Source of the DNA: Musa acuminata AAA Group
Lineage: Eukaryota > Streptophyta > Magnoliopsida > Zingiberales > Musaceae
Direction of reading: 5' to 3'
DNA: 64,000 nucleotides
NCBI RefSeq assembly: GCF_036884655.1
Contig: NC_088327.1
Coordinates: 17,252,501 to 17,316,500, forward strand
The notes beneath the pieces are model-generated. The model was not told the origin of the DNA. It did not search any database and worked only from the letters and a program-made list of their open reading frames with translations. A program made the translations under genes and the position numbers. The stretch's first letter is position 1, and each line of letters starts with the position of its first letter. Positions 1 through 11,514 of this stretch are shown here, one piece after another.

Positions 1-145
1 CCTTGATCGCACCTGTTGATTCAACAGTGAATATGAAGCTGTCTTCTTTGGGATAAATCTCGATGAGCCCAGGTTTACCCATAGCCTCTGCTTTTTTTAT
101 GACTTCATCATCATAAGTGTAGGCCTCGGCATCAATAACAACCAC
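1..145 (-). CDS. NRPB3: RPB3 (RNA polymerase II subunit 3), exon 3, partial
   Basis: Third visible coding exon of RPB3, which runs off the left edge of the window. Read on the minus strand from 145 it begins VVVIDAEAYTYDDE and ends near FTVESTGAIK, matching the C-terminal third of plant RPB3, which forms the dimerisation partner surface with RPB11 in the polymerase II core. The intron before it ends in AG at 147-146, and the reading frame joins in phase 0 to the QQ codons that close exon 2. About 30 residues of the usual roughly 320-residue protein should lie beyond the window. Whether this exon stops at base 1 or continues cannot be decided: the last bases read AAG then G, which suits either a splice donor or more coding sequence. 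Confidence 0.93.
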   Translation of the reverse strand, partial: MVVIDAEAYTYDDEVIKKAEAMGKPGLIEIYPKEDSFIFTVESTGAIK

Positions 146-659
146 CTGATATGCAAAAACATATAAAAAAGAGGATTTTAGAATTTTCATGGCTCATACA
201 GCATAGCCTGCCTGATAAAAACAGGCTACCTAAAACCTCTGGCTGCTTTATATATGAGAGAAATTATATTAAACCTTTAAAGTAACAAATATGATTTTTT
301 AAGATTACCTGTGACTACTTTACACCTCTAGTTCTCAAGGTACCTAAATTCTTGCAAAGTATCCTAACATGCACTTTTTGCTGCTTCTCCTCTGAATATA
401 ATTGTTCCACCATCAGTTCTCTCTAATCAAAAATCATTTTGAATGGATCAAACCTTTATATCCTCTCCAATTCTTAAATTTACTTTTCCTTCGTAACCCT
501 GCCATTTATTCTCCAATTCTTTAATCTCATCGATCTGTGATGTGGTGGTAAATCTTTCTCGTGGTTTAACTGTACATTGTGTACATGTGGTTCAAGTCAC
601 CTTATATGAAAATAGCTATATTTTTAAAAATATGATGCAGTAGTACTGTACTAAATTAA

Positions 660-745
660 AATATTATTACAATAACAACAACATCATAGGGTCCAAAATA
701 ATTGGGACGGCTACATGAATCTTCTACCGTTATTAAGATATATTA
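660..745. repeat. possible dispersed repeat fragment
   Basis: The segment contains ATTGGGACGGCTACATGAAT, a phrase that resembles the TTGGG-TCGGCTACATG string I know from many dispersed plant repeats. No ends, poly-A tail or target duplication could be defined, so the family is not assigned. Confidence 0.3.
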
Positions 746-1204
746 AAAGATATGCTTAGTTATGACTATTTAAATCTTTACTTATATCTTCTATTATTGT
801 CTTTTTAGATCTTCCATTACATCTCTCTTTATACCATATACCACTAACAGTAATCATTCCTCCTATATTTTTTAACAAAATTAAAACATTATTACTTCTA
901 AATTCTTTCAATTAAAGAACAGAAGACATGGCAAATTCCAGAAAATTTTCACCTATTCTGTTCTGACCACCCACTAATTCATTTCCAATTCTGTTCTGAA
1001 CATCCACAAAATCCTTTCTGGTATTTTGATTTGAAGTTCCCAGTACATAAGTTTTTCATCATTTGGTTATACTCGATTTCATCTATAACTTCCAAATTTT
1101 ATGTTTGACAATTGGCATAATCTGGGAACCCTATATGTGAAATATGCACTTATGACACCTTGCTCCTATTAAAACTTCAAGGAACTATATCAATGTTTCT
1201 TTTT

Positions 1205-1372
1205 CCCAAACTCTATATACACTTCAAGATACTCCTTTCACGAATTTTCTTCTGCGTTTTCCCAAACTCTATATACACTTCAAGCTACTCCTTTAACAAA
1301 TTTTCTACTTCCACAATTTCCCAAACTCTATATACACTACAAGCTACTCCTTTCCCAAATTTCCTTCTCCTA
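1205..1372. repeat. tandem repeat, about 3 copies of 56-59 bp
   Basis: Three imperfect copies each start CCCAAACTCTATATACACT, at 1205, 1261 and 1320, and continue with a CAAG-TACTCCTTT segment. A short open frame reads through them but is explained by the repeat, not by a gene. It lies in RPB3 intron 2. Confidence 0.8.
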
Positions 1373-3696
1373 TGCACTAGATATCATATTTATTATCCAG
1401 GATTGTTAATTCATAAGGAATGTCCCTAACTGCTTTGTTTCTTGAAACAGAATATCAGTTCTTCAATTATCATCCACATCATCTTTCATGCTTCACATAA
1501 AAATGTTATTACATACAAAGTCATTTATCTAAGCACATACTCTTGGACTAACTTCTCTAGGGCAATCAAAATTGTACAAAAAAACTCGGCTTAATTGCCC
1601 TTAGATCCCAGTATTAATAAGATGCCTGGTTCTTGATCAAAATTGTGGCCCACACAAGTATCTGAGTGACCATGATACAGCAGGCCAACACCCACATATT
1701 TCCTACAAGTCCATCTTCATATTTGTTCTAATAATTAGTCATGCAAGAAACAGCAACCCAATACTGCACCCTTTTCTCCAGCAGATGACAAATTATTGGG
1801 ATAAAAGGATATTTCTGTACAGAAAAAACTTCATTCTCAACCAATGTGGTACTCCAAATGCTAAGATGCCTTGGACGCTCCTCTAAAAGATAACGCCAAC
1901 TTTCGCTCAACAATCCACTAAGAAATACTATTTATTTAAAAACAACTTGGAAATAATTTTATTAGTTAAATAAAAAAAATTAAAATGAAATCTGCAAAGT
2001 ACATAAAGAGCAGAAGAGAAGCATTTCTACATATATACTTTGCAACCCACAAAAGAAATCCTCCAAAATTCACTCTTCAGAACAAGAAACACCAGTGATT
2101 TTGACTAAATCAAATTTAAGCCCTTAAAGTTCTAACTTAATATGCTGAATTATATGCTTTTCACACAATGAAAATCTAAAGGTACAAGAAAACATAAGAT
2201 TCAGTTTAATCTACAGGCTTTCATGGTGAAACTGGTAGAAAACCATGCTGTCAATATTGCATCCATCAAAATATACTGAGATGCAGAGAGAACCTACTTT
2301 TAGTTTTATTAATTAAATATATTAGCTACAAAATACCAATGTTAAAAGGAGAGGAGGAAGAAGAGAAGAGAAAAAGGGGCTAGCTACACTAAAATACAAA
2401 CTGGTAAAACCTTAAAACTTACTTGTAATCAAGCAAACATAATGGTGGTTTTGATAAGCTGCACAAGGATTACAATTTAGAAGTTTTACCATAGCTAGGA
2501 CACAACTTCAGAAGTTTGTAATTTTTTATTATCAAATAAGATAGAGGAATATAAGAATAATAAGCAAAAATAGGCATATAGGCACATGAGATTCTTGTAG
2601 CAAGTCAATTTAACATACTGCAAATGCCCTGATTCACTCCAAGGTCTGACATGCAAGTACAATACCTAAAGTACTATGTTGCATTGTCACCTTCTTATGC
2701 ACACTTTGTCTACAGAAACATAATACCTCTAATACCATGAGTCTTTCCATGTTATGCAGTTATTGCACTGAATAATTAGCCATTAATTTCGCACAGGTTA
2801 AGCATTGGACCAATAAACAATGTTAATCAGCATCAACAAAATGATATCCTCGTAATTCTATCCTAGAAAGAATCCTGGGATTTGTCACATCATTATGGCA
2901 GCCAACCAACTGCACGAAGAATTCGAAAAGTGCACATGCAGCAAAGAAATTCATAAGGTAAACTGACAAATCTGTTCTGCAATGTACAAAAATTGTCCCC
3001 GGCCAAGTATACCAGAATAAAAAATAACTGAAATTATGACGGATCATATTTGTAAATTTAGATCTCCAAGGCAACCCTAATATGCATAATGGAATTGCAC
3101 AGGATCAAACTGACAAAAAAATTGTCTTTTATGCAAGGTATACAGTTTCAAATGATACCGCTTGGTATGGGCGGTACGTACCGGTCCGACAACATACCGG
3201 TACACGAATTATCTGCTACCGGGCGGAACATTTAAAAGCGCCCCATATCGGACGATATAGGGTTATATCGGGCGGTTTCGACCGTTACTGCCCAGCACAG
3301 CTCGGTAACGATCGATTTCGATCGTTACCGCTTGATAATAGTGCTCCAACGATCAAATTGACCGTTGGAGTCCTTTCTCATAGGTTTTTAAACTCTTCTC
3401 CCCTATTTCACTCTATTTCATTTTCATACTCTCTTAAACTATCTCAAACTCTTTTTTTCTCATACTTGTGCTTTCCTAAACTCTACAAAACAACGATTTG
3501 TGAATTGAATTTAGGCTAATTTAGGAAGATTAAGAGGAAGAACTTTCTAATCAAGTGGTATGTATTCTCTTTCTTTAATTAAGGAGTAATTAAGATCTTT
3601 AATATTATGATTAGTGTGTTTAATATTGATTAATTATACTTAATAGGTCAAATATTTATATTTCATGCATATTAAATATTGAAAGATATTTGATAC

Positions 3697-4300
3697 TAAA
3701 ATAAGTTTAATTAGGTTTTATTAAAGTTATTGAATGCTGCGATTAGTCATTTTAATGACGATTTAATCGATTTTATGCCAATTCAATGTGTTTAATATCT
3801 ATTAGGATGTTTGTCATGTTTATAATATTGAAAGAGAAGTAATTAGTGGGTAATTAACTATGTTAATCAGATAATTAGTGTATCTAATAATGATTTCATC
3901 GTAATTTGAACTATATTGGTTCAAAATTATGTATTTAATACTTCTTTTATGTGTTTGACATATTTATGATGGTAAAATAGGTTTAATTAGGTTTTATTAA
4001 AGTTATTTAATACTGTGATTAGTCATTTTAGTGATGATTTAATCAAAATTTGATCGATTTTAAGTTAATTTAATGTCTTTAATACCTATTAGGGTGTTTG
4101 ACATGTTTATAGTGTTGAAAGAGAAGTAATTAGTAGATAATTAACTATGTTAATCAGGTGACTAGTGTATCTAATGATAATTTTATCATAATTTGACTCA
4201 TACTGGATCAAAATTATGTATTTAATGCTTCTTTTATGTATGTAACATATTTATGATGATAAAATAGGATTAGTTATATTTTAATAAAATTATTTAATGC
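3697..4300 (+). repeat. tandem repeat of about 280 bp within the hAT element
   Basis: Copies of a unit beginning AAAATAGGTTTAATTAGG start near 3697, 3973 and 4260, giving periods of about 276 and 286 bp; the last copy is partial. The units share the words GCGATTAGTCATTTTA and AATTATGTATTTAAT. They lie upstream of the transposase coding relic, probably in its leader or first intron. Confidence 0.75.
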
Positions 4301-4409
4301 TGCGATTAGTGATTTTTGATCGATATTTGGTCAATTCAATATGTTTATACTTTATAGCTTATTTGATTTAAATTTAGTAGGATCATTGCACTAAAGGAAT
4401 AGCCATATG

Positions 4410-7400
4410 ATAATGCATGGGTTCATGCCCGAAAGATAGATGGGAACTATCATTATTGGCAATGTATTTATTGTGACTACATTGACATGGATGGAGGAAC
4501 AACTTGGGTGAAGATGCATTTGGCTGGCGGATATCCTGATGTTGCAAAATGCAAGAAGATTCCGACGGAGATCGGTAAATTATTTCAAAGCAAGCTACAA
4601 CAAGCAAAGGAAGATACATTAAAAAAGAAGGCAAGAGTTGAGGAAGAATATTATAGGGCTACGCAGGAACCAGTTTATGATCAGTATGAGGGTTGTGACG
4701 ATCAAGTTAACTTGGATCTCATAGTTGGGATTCGTGCATCATTGGAGCATCAGTATACAATCGATAAAGCAATGAGGCATCGACAACCTGACTCATAATT
4801 GGAACATAGCAGTGGTAGTGAAATCCAGAGGTCGGCCAGCATAAGGTAACCAGCTACTCCTCCTTAGTTAAGCCGAACTAGTAGCATGAGGCATGGTGGA
4901 CTCCGTGGTTTTATGAGAGGTCTTAGCAGGAGGTCCGCACCAGATATTGTTGATATTGATCTGTAAGCCTATCTCCCACAAACAACGAAATATACATGGA
5001 TTGACAATGCATACATAAAAGAAAAGAAACGGGATATTGGGAAGATAATTTCAAAATGGTTCAACTTCCACAGGATTCCAACCAACACAGCCCAAGGTCC
5101 ATATTATTAGATCATGGTCTTTTCTATTCAAAAGTTTAGCACGAGGATCCAACCTCCAACACCGAAGGAGAATTACGGCGTGTACTTAGATGAGGAGGTG
5201 GCAGAACTGACAGATTAGATCAAATCCTTCAAGAGGCAATGGGATGAATATAGGGTAACACTGATGTGTGATAGTTGGACAGGACCAACAAGAATGAGTA
5301 TCATCAACTTTCTTGTTTATTGCAACAGAAGAGTGGTATTTTATAAGTCAATTAATGCTTCTGAAAAGATCCAAGATGCAAACTACATTAAGAATTTGAT
5401 AGACACTATAATAGAGAAGATCGGACCATAGTATGTTGTCCAAATAATAACTGACAATGGAGCGTATTTCAAGAAGGCCGGTTTGCAATTGATAGAAAAA
5501 AGAAAAACTTTATTTTAGACTTCATATGCAGCTCATTACATAGATCTAATGCTGAAGGATATTGATGAGTAGGATGCGGTTAAGAATTGTGTAGCTCGAG
5601 CACAATCAATTACAAAGTTTATATATAATCATCATTGGGTCCACGCTTTAATGTAAAAGTATGTAAACGGTGAGATACTCTGACCTGGAATTACTCGGTT
5701 TGCTACCAATTTTATTGCATTAAAGTCATTACAGCAAAAAAGGCATGGCTTGAAGGCAATGGTCACCTTATAAGAGTAGTCTGATTCTAGATATTCGAGA
5801 TTAAGCGATGAAAAGAAGATAGAAAAGTCCAGTCTTTCCTTTAGATTTTGGGAGACCACAACAGAAATCATAAACGGTGTGGAACCACTTTATATTATTC
5901 TCCGTAGGGTCGATATGGACAAACGTCCACAGATGTCGTATCTTAAGTATATGTTGATTTCAACAAGAGAGGAGGTCAGGAAAGCATTCAAAGATAATTT
6001 TAAGGCCGACCAATACGTATGGATCATTGATCGTCGGATCAAAGTTCATATGGATCAAGATATCTATAATGCAGGTAAATTCATATTCAGAATAATTTAA
6101 TTTATTATTTTTTAGATAATAAAAAATCATACTAACAAAATTATCTTGCAGCGTATTATCTAAATCTGACAATTCAATATCGGTATGCTCTCGGAATACA
6201 AAATGATTTACTAATGATACTACGAAATGTTATATATCGACTCTTACCAAACTCTACTAATGCAGCCGATGCTCTTATAGAGGGTCGATTATTTCGAGAA
6301 ACAGTTGGTTCATTCTCCGACGTTGTAGTTGCATAGTGTCGTTACACTATGGATCCTGATGAGGAAAAGTTACACATATTGATTATCAATTATATTTAAT
6401 GTTAATTATTTGTTATGCTAATAAAATCTTATTTATATCTTTTTGTAGTCAAGTGGTGACTATAATTTGAAAGGGATGCGCTACATTTAAGGAAGGTTGT
6501 GAACGTAATTGGTCAACGTTTGCATTGATTCACACGAAGGTCCGCAACAAACTCTCCTACAGACGGTTAGAGAAACTGGTATATGTCTGCAACAAACTCT
6601 ACATGCGGCTAAGATTACGATGTGCTAAGCTGGATAAGGAGCCAGAGGAACCATATATTGATCCCATCGACCTCCAATTCTACAATGAATATTTAGAACC
6701 GATGTTAGATTGGGTTGAAGCAGCAGAGAACCAAGAGGATCCTCTACTTGATGAGACGGGAGATCCTCAGCGTCCTTCGCGTTTTATCATCGAGGCAATA
6801 AAAGAAGAAGCACAACCCCAACAGGTGAAAAATCCCCTTGATCACAACATGGTAGGAGTCAAACAACATCGAGTCAAACTGCTCGAGGAACTACAGACAC
6901 CCAACGATCACTGTTGTCCGCCCAACATGCAAAGGCAAATGGGAAGGCAGTAGCATCAGTCGCATCGTAGAAAAGAATCAAGTCGGGCGACGAGACACCT
7001 TCATAATCACAGTCAGCAACTCGCTCGGTCCAAAGACATGACAGCAACACGGACAGCAGTGCCTCGACGGATCATGGCGACGATGTCGGGTAGTTGTCGG
7101 TCTCGTCTACACAACTTGAGGGTGGTGCATGGACCGAGGAGCAATATTTTACACATGCCACCCAAGATTCAGATCATGGAACTTGACAAGGTACTAGTCA
7201 AGTTTATGCGCGGAAGGGGAAGGGGAAGACAGTGGATGAATTTGAGCAGATACGATAGAGTTTATATGATGTAGACACAGAAAGAAGCTCATCGTATTAT
7301 GGAGAATCATAAGGGCAATAGCAGTACGATGATGGTTGATCATCCTTCTCTAAGCAACAGTATGATACAAAGCAACAGATCAATAGCCAAAGTAGAAGCT

Positions 7401-7636
7401 CTGACATTCACCAATATATGCCTCGGGACCTGCCTCAGACAAATGTGATTTATGACGATCAGCCTACAATCATCACCACATTGATACATCAATGGCATAG
7501 GGTATATCAATATACTATGTCGTGGGATCAATTTCATGATTGGGTCCAACAAACATATCATATTGATATACAAATGTATAGGATCGAGGACCCCGATCCA
7601 CCACCCGTGGAGGCCCGTCGTTCGTTTTGGTGGTAG
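4410..7636 (+). pseudogene. hAT transposase relic (BED finger, DUF659, hAT dimerisation domain)
   Basis: The relic reads in one direction with many stops. A BED-type zinc finger (WQCIYC then MHLAGGYPDVAKC) lies at about 4463-4560. A DUF659-like transposase core follows at about 5180-5560 (LMCDSWTGPTRMSIINF and ITDNGAYFKKAG, which carry catalytic-core acidic residues). A middle region is at 5630-6100. The C-terminal dimerisation block (CERNWSTFALIHTKVRNKLS, about 6500-6570) continues into an open stretch of 142 codons at 6525-6953. A polar His/Gln-rich tail ends near PPPVEARRSFWW at 7636. At least eight in-frame stops fall between 5200 and 5800 and the frame changes more than once, so no functional enzyme can be made. 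I infer introns near 6100-6150 and 6400-6445 from AT-rich gaps. Confidence 0.85.
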
Positions 7637-8278
7637 AATCAGCAATTAGGTATATCTACATATATGATTATTTAATTCATTTGAATTTTAGAGTTTATAT
7701 TGTAATAAAATAGTCTAACAATTCAAATGATTGTTCTGTAGATATTTCAATATTTACATAGGGACAATCCGTAACGGACTGAAATACGAACCTTGCACAA
7801 GACTATTCCTCAAAGCTCGAAAAAGATATATGATACTATTCTTACCTAATTTGCATTGATTTTGCTAAACTTATACTATTACTATATTTATTTCTAACTT
7901 AAAAACTTTATCCTAACTTTTTTTTTTATTTTCAGGTATTTTCGAATGATTTTACACCTAAATTAGGTGTACCGCTCGGTACGCCTTGGCGTACCATACC
8001 TTACAGAGTCAAGCTTAAAACACCGGTACGGTATGGTATTTTAATCCTTGCTTTTATGTATGATTTTAGATGCAAAACAGGCATTTCTTACAACTCCAAA
8101 AGCTTGGTCAAGAGAAATTATATCTGCTACCAAACTAAAAAGAGTCTGCACCGGGCACACCAAATTAATTCCAATAAAAATCTTGGTCAGCATGAATGGC
8201 AAGGACAAAATGAAACCCAACCATGTTCAAGACAACCCCAATAGTGAAATAGCTTTTAAAAATAATGTGAGCACTAAC

Positions 8279-8516
8279 CTGCTGAGTATTAGGATCTATG
8301 CCAAAGACTTTTGTAGGGCTGCTCTCAACCCAGCTTCTTTTATCTTCAAGTGTCAATGTTTCCATCAGATCTTCGTTTATATGTATCTGAGGTTCATACA
8401 TAAATGTAACAGTTGCAGCAGGTGACCACTTGGCGTGATCCTTGCCAATCCCTTTTCTAGCAATTGCCCTAAGTCTCAGCTCTTGTCCACGACGCAACTT
8501 CACGATTATTATGCCC
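8279..8516 (-). CDS. NRPB3: RPB3 (RNA polymerase II subunit 3), exon 2
   Basis: The second coding exon of RPB3 is 238 nt. Preceded by a CTAG acceptor, it starts with one base completing a split Lys codon, then reads [20 protein letters not shown], followed by [21 protein letters not shown], a block nearly invariant in eukaryotic RPB3. It ends in FGIDPNTQQ with CAG before the GTTAGT donor. This is the central part of the RPB3/AC40/RpoA-like fold that scaffolds polymerase assembly with RPB10, RPB11 and RPB12. No lesion is seen. Confidence 0.95.
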
Positions 8517-10347
8517 CTAGTTTCAATATTACAACCATCAACATAACATCATAAGGATAACAGCGCAATATATGTATCTAAGTGCATGATGAAGCTGGCG
8601 ATTGGAACAACATCAGGATGACTACCATAAGAATATTTCCACCACTTGCAAAGATCTATATTTTTTAAGCAACAGTAAATCATAACATGGTGGCACATAA
8701 TAAGCTTCATTCCTCAACACCATTATGTTTACAATAATATGCCTGACCACTAAAAAATCCATTAAATCACAGTCATATAAGTTCTAGATGATGGTATATT
8801 GCTAACATCCACTGCTGCCTGGGAACTTGAAAAAATCATCGTGTTCTGTTTAATGGCATATAGAAATATATTGAGTTAAAGATAAAAATGCCAAGAGACA
8901 ATTCTACAATATAGTGTCAGTCTTGGATCTGTTAATAGGAGTTCAGGTCTGTTGAATAGGTACGTATGTTGAGGGGACTACCTGTCATGTGTAGATGATT
9001 AGGTGATATCAAGTTTGAACAAGTGCTCAAGGTATGTTGGATAAAGGGTTATGCAAGCAAAGGATACAGGGCATAGTGTACGTGATGGCCATACCATGAC
9101 TTATTACTTAATTTTAATACAGTTTCAGGTTGTCAGAAAAAATTAACAACAAAACAGTGAGGAAAAAGCAACAAAAAAATTGAAAGAAAAATTAGATACT
9201 CCAGGCTCTAGGGACATCTCACAACTCACAGTGCACTTGAACAGAATAAAGAATAAATAGATGGTCGCATTTGTTATTCAACCTACTCCCTATGTAAAAG
9301 ATCTAGAGGGGCATCTAACATATGCATAAGACAAAATACTCTTCAATCACCCAAAAATTTCATTTTAATATAACACTGAAACAGTGCTTTACTTCTAAAA
9401 TAAATCTAGAAATGAACAATGAAAAAAACCTATACTATGAATCAAATAGGTTAATCAACTTGGATTCAAGACCCTCCTAAATCGGTTTGAAGCTCCTTGA
9501 AGAATCTGAGGAGCTTATCAATGTCATGAAAGAATTCAATGCCATTAAAAGGAAAAAATGATCTTCTTGCTTATCAATGACTTCAATATTCAGAAAAAGT
9601 TATTTACACTTAAATGATAAATATAAATTGCATGATGCTACTAGTGGAAAAGGTATCAACTGTTGAAATGCATCAAATATGTGGCAACCCAAGGGTTAAA
9701 CTAGTTATAATGATTGGGGTTTACCAGTTATAAGAGAACTATTTATAAGAATTCGCCTAGACTGGGGAAAGAGAAGTTCTTCTTAACAACCACGGTAATA
9801 AGGAAATTAGAACATAAGAAAAAGATTATTTTGGTCACAAAATCTGCCCATGATGTCCACTGGCCCACTATTCTCATCATAATAACACATGACTAAACTA
9901 ATCTTCTGGTGAAAGACAAAGACATCATAATGCCCTAATTAATAATTACCATCCTCGAGACAAATAGATGCAACACAACTTGAACAGATGACTTACAATA
10001 AGAATTCGGACAGCGATGAAATAACATAGTTGCTAGAATCCCAATGTACTATAATTCTTCACAACCAACATGCATTCACTTTTTTTGCTAAGATTAAAAT
10101 TTAGTTGGACACTAACTTGAGTAAACACCTTATTATCACCAAAATGAAATCAATATAACAAGGTGATAAAGTCAATGAGAAAAGTGCAAACTCATCTAGA
10201 TTTCATCAATCATCTCCTATGTCTCCAATGATCAGATACTTTTCCACTAGAACCACAATACATACATATACATATATATACATATACATATATATACATA
10301 TATATACATATACATATACATATATATATATATATACATACATATAC

Positions 10348-10384
<37 letters not shown>

Positions 10385-11020
10385 ATCAATGCTTGTTTTT
10401 CCTAAATTTCTGTTCAGTAAGTTGCTAGCTTATTTGTCTTGATAAGATACAGACTTGACTTTTGATGAAGCTGGAACATAATGATTTCATTTTTTTACTT
10501 CCAATTAGAAAGGACTTTTCACAACTAAATGGAATCACAGAGATCAAAAGCATGCATCAACAGTAAACATGCCTAACTGGCAGAATAACCCTCTATGCAC
10601 TTAGATGTGAATGAAAGCACAGAATGGATCACAGCGGTCATGGCAAAATGGTGGCTAGCATAAAATGCCAATATTGAGGTGCAAAAATGAGGAGCTCACA
10701 CAGTTGCCGCTCCTCCCACTTCATTTCTTGAACTCCTAATAAGAACTTAAGAACATTTCCCTTGGGCTTCCCAAAATGGGCGGACAGAAGTATGGGTCCA
10801 AAGCTTAGGAAGTTTGGTACATCTACACAAAATCGATCAGCTAAATGACCAAGGTTTGCTTCAGGCATCCAACGTTCCACCTTCCCAAATCCTTCATAGG
10901 TTTAAGGGTTTAAGCACGACAGAAATCCCGTTCTAGGGCTTAGTTAGGGTTTACGATCTCATCAACTAAAAAGTCGAATTCCAGGAGAAGTAAAATAAGA
11001 TGAAGGGGGAGAACAGCTAC
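8517..11020 (-). other. RPB3 intron 1 (2.5 kb)
   Basis: The intron has a GTAGCT donor at 11020 and a CTAG acceptor at 8518-8517 on the minus strand, and splits a Lys codon after its second base. It contains a long TA/CATA microsatellite (10256-10384). I recognise no gene or transposon in the remainder. Confidence 0.85.
10256..10384. repeat. (TA)n/(CATA)n microsatellite
   Basis: About 130 bp of alternating TA and CATA units, compound and imperfect. The Tyr/Ile/Thr-rich open frame across it is an artefact of the repeat. Confidence 0.95.
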
Positions 11021-11514
11021 TTTTGCTCGGCGGACTCATAGCCATCGGCAGCGGAGGAGAGGGCGTTGGCGGCAACGTCGACGGGGCAGACGCGGGGGTT
11101 GGTGCTCTGGAGGTCGGCGCTGGTGACGTCGAGGGTCTGGTCCGAGTCGCAGCGGACGCTCAGGAAGAACTCGACGGAGCAGAACTCGCACTGGCCGTCG
11201 CCATCGCAGGCGTCGCAGTCGCGGGAGAAGCGCATGGACATGGCGTCGTCGCTGGTAAGGGGGATGAGGCCCAGGCGATGGGCGATGAACTCGTCGTTAA
11301 GGACGGAGGAGTTGACCTCGATCTCCACCAGGTCGATGGCGATGGTCGGCACCTCCGCCAGCATCACGCGACGCAGGGCGTTCGCCATGCTCGCGTCCGT
11401 GTCCCGTAGCTCGAACTTCAGATAATCATCTTTCATCTCCCGGATCCGCACCCTGGGATACCGCTGGTACGACGTCCGCGACGCCCCAGCGCCTCCCATC
11501 ATCTTCTCCGCCAT
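11021..11514 (-). CDS. NRPB3: RPB3 (RNA polymerase II subunit 3), exon 1 with start codon
   Basis: RPB3 is the third-largest core subunit of nuclear RNA polymerase II and pairs with RPB11, equivalent to the bacterial alpha dimer. This exon encodes residues 1-164 and two bases of the next codon. After a short Gly/Ala-rich N-terminal extension ([15 protein letters not shown]) it follows the family closely: [20 protein letters not shown], then [20 protein letters not shown] (the alpha-like dimerisation motif), then [20 protein letters not shown]. The zinc-binding cysteine loop [18 protein letters not shown] follows. The start was chosen because it is the only ATG upstream of the conserved block in this frame. 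The donor is GTAGCT at 11020. The exon is much more GC-rich than the surroundings, as is common for 5' exons in monocots. The neighbouring gene upstream (PRKRIP1-like) is on the same strand. Confidence 0.96.

Larger units (their letters stand above)
3134..8050 (+). mobile_element. hAT-superfamily DNA transposon inserted in RPB3 intron 2
   Basis: The element is 4.9 kb. Its left end starts CAAGGTATAC and its right end, read inward on the opposite strand, starts CAAGGATTAA; both then run into ATACC and GGTACG-rich subterminal sequence, so the termini are inverted repeats. It is flanked by a perfect 8-bp duplication CTTTTATG at 3126-3133 and 8051-8058, the length expected of hAT transposases. Inside is a broken transposase of the BED-finger, DUF659 and hAT C-terminal dimerisation type on the plus strand, opposite to the host gene. 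The subterminal regions are rich in palindromic GGTACC/CGGTAC words (3155-3330 and 7965-8040), likely transposase-binding sites by analogy with other hATs. The ends look intact, so it could in principle be moved by a related enzyme, but its own enzyme is dead. Confidence 0.92.
146..8278 (-). other. RPB3 intron 2 (8.1 kb), expanded by a hAT transposon
   Basis: The intron is bounded by a GTTAGT donor at 8278 and an AG acceptor at 147-146 on the minus strand, and splices phase 0. About 4.9 kb of its length is the hAT element at 3134-8050. The rest (146-3125 and 8059-8278) is AT-rich non-coding sequence. I see only a short tandem repeat near 1205 and a possible dispersed-repeat fragment near 660 in it; short open frames there have no recognisable similarity. 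Confidence 0.85.

Noticed and set aside
3082..3519. 145-codon plus-strand frame at the left end of the hAT element
   Set aside because: It spans the TSD and the terminal repeat, so it starts outside the element; no domain is recognisable.
10219..10428. Tyr/Ile/Thr-rich open frame
   Set aside because: Translation of the TA/CATA microsatellite.
11023..11425. Two overlapping open frames (119-128 codons) on the plus strand
   Set aside because: They are antisense to RPB3 exon 1; GC-rich coding sequence lacks stops on the other strand, and the RPB3 match is unambiguous.
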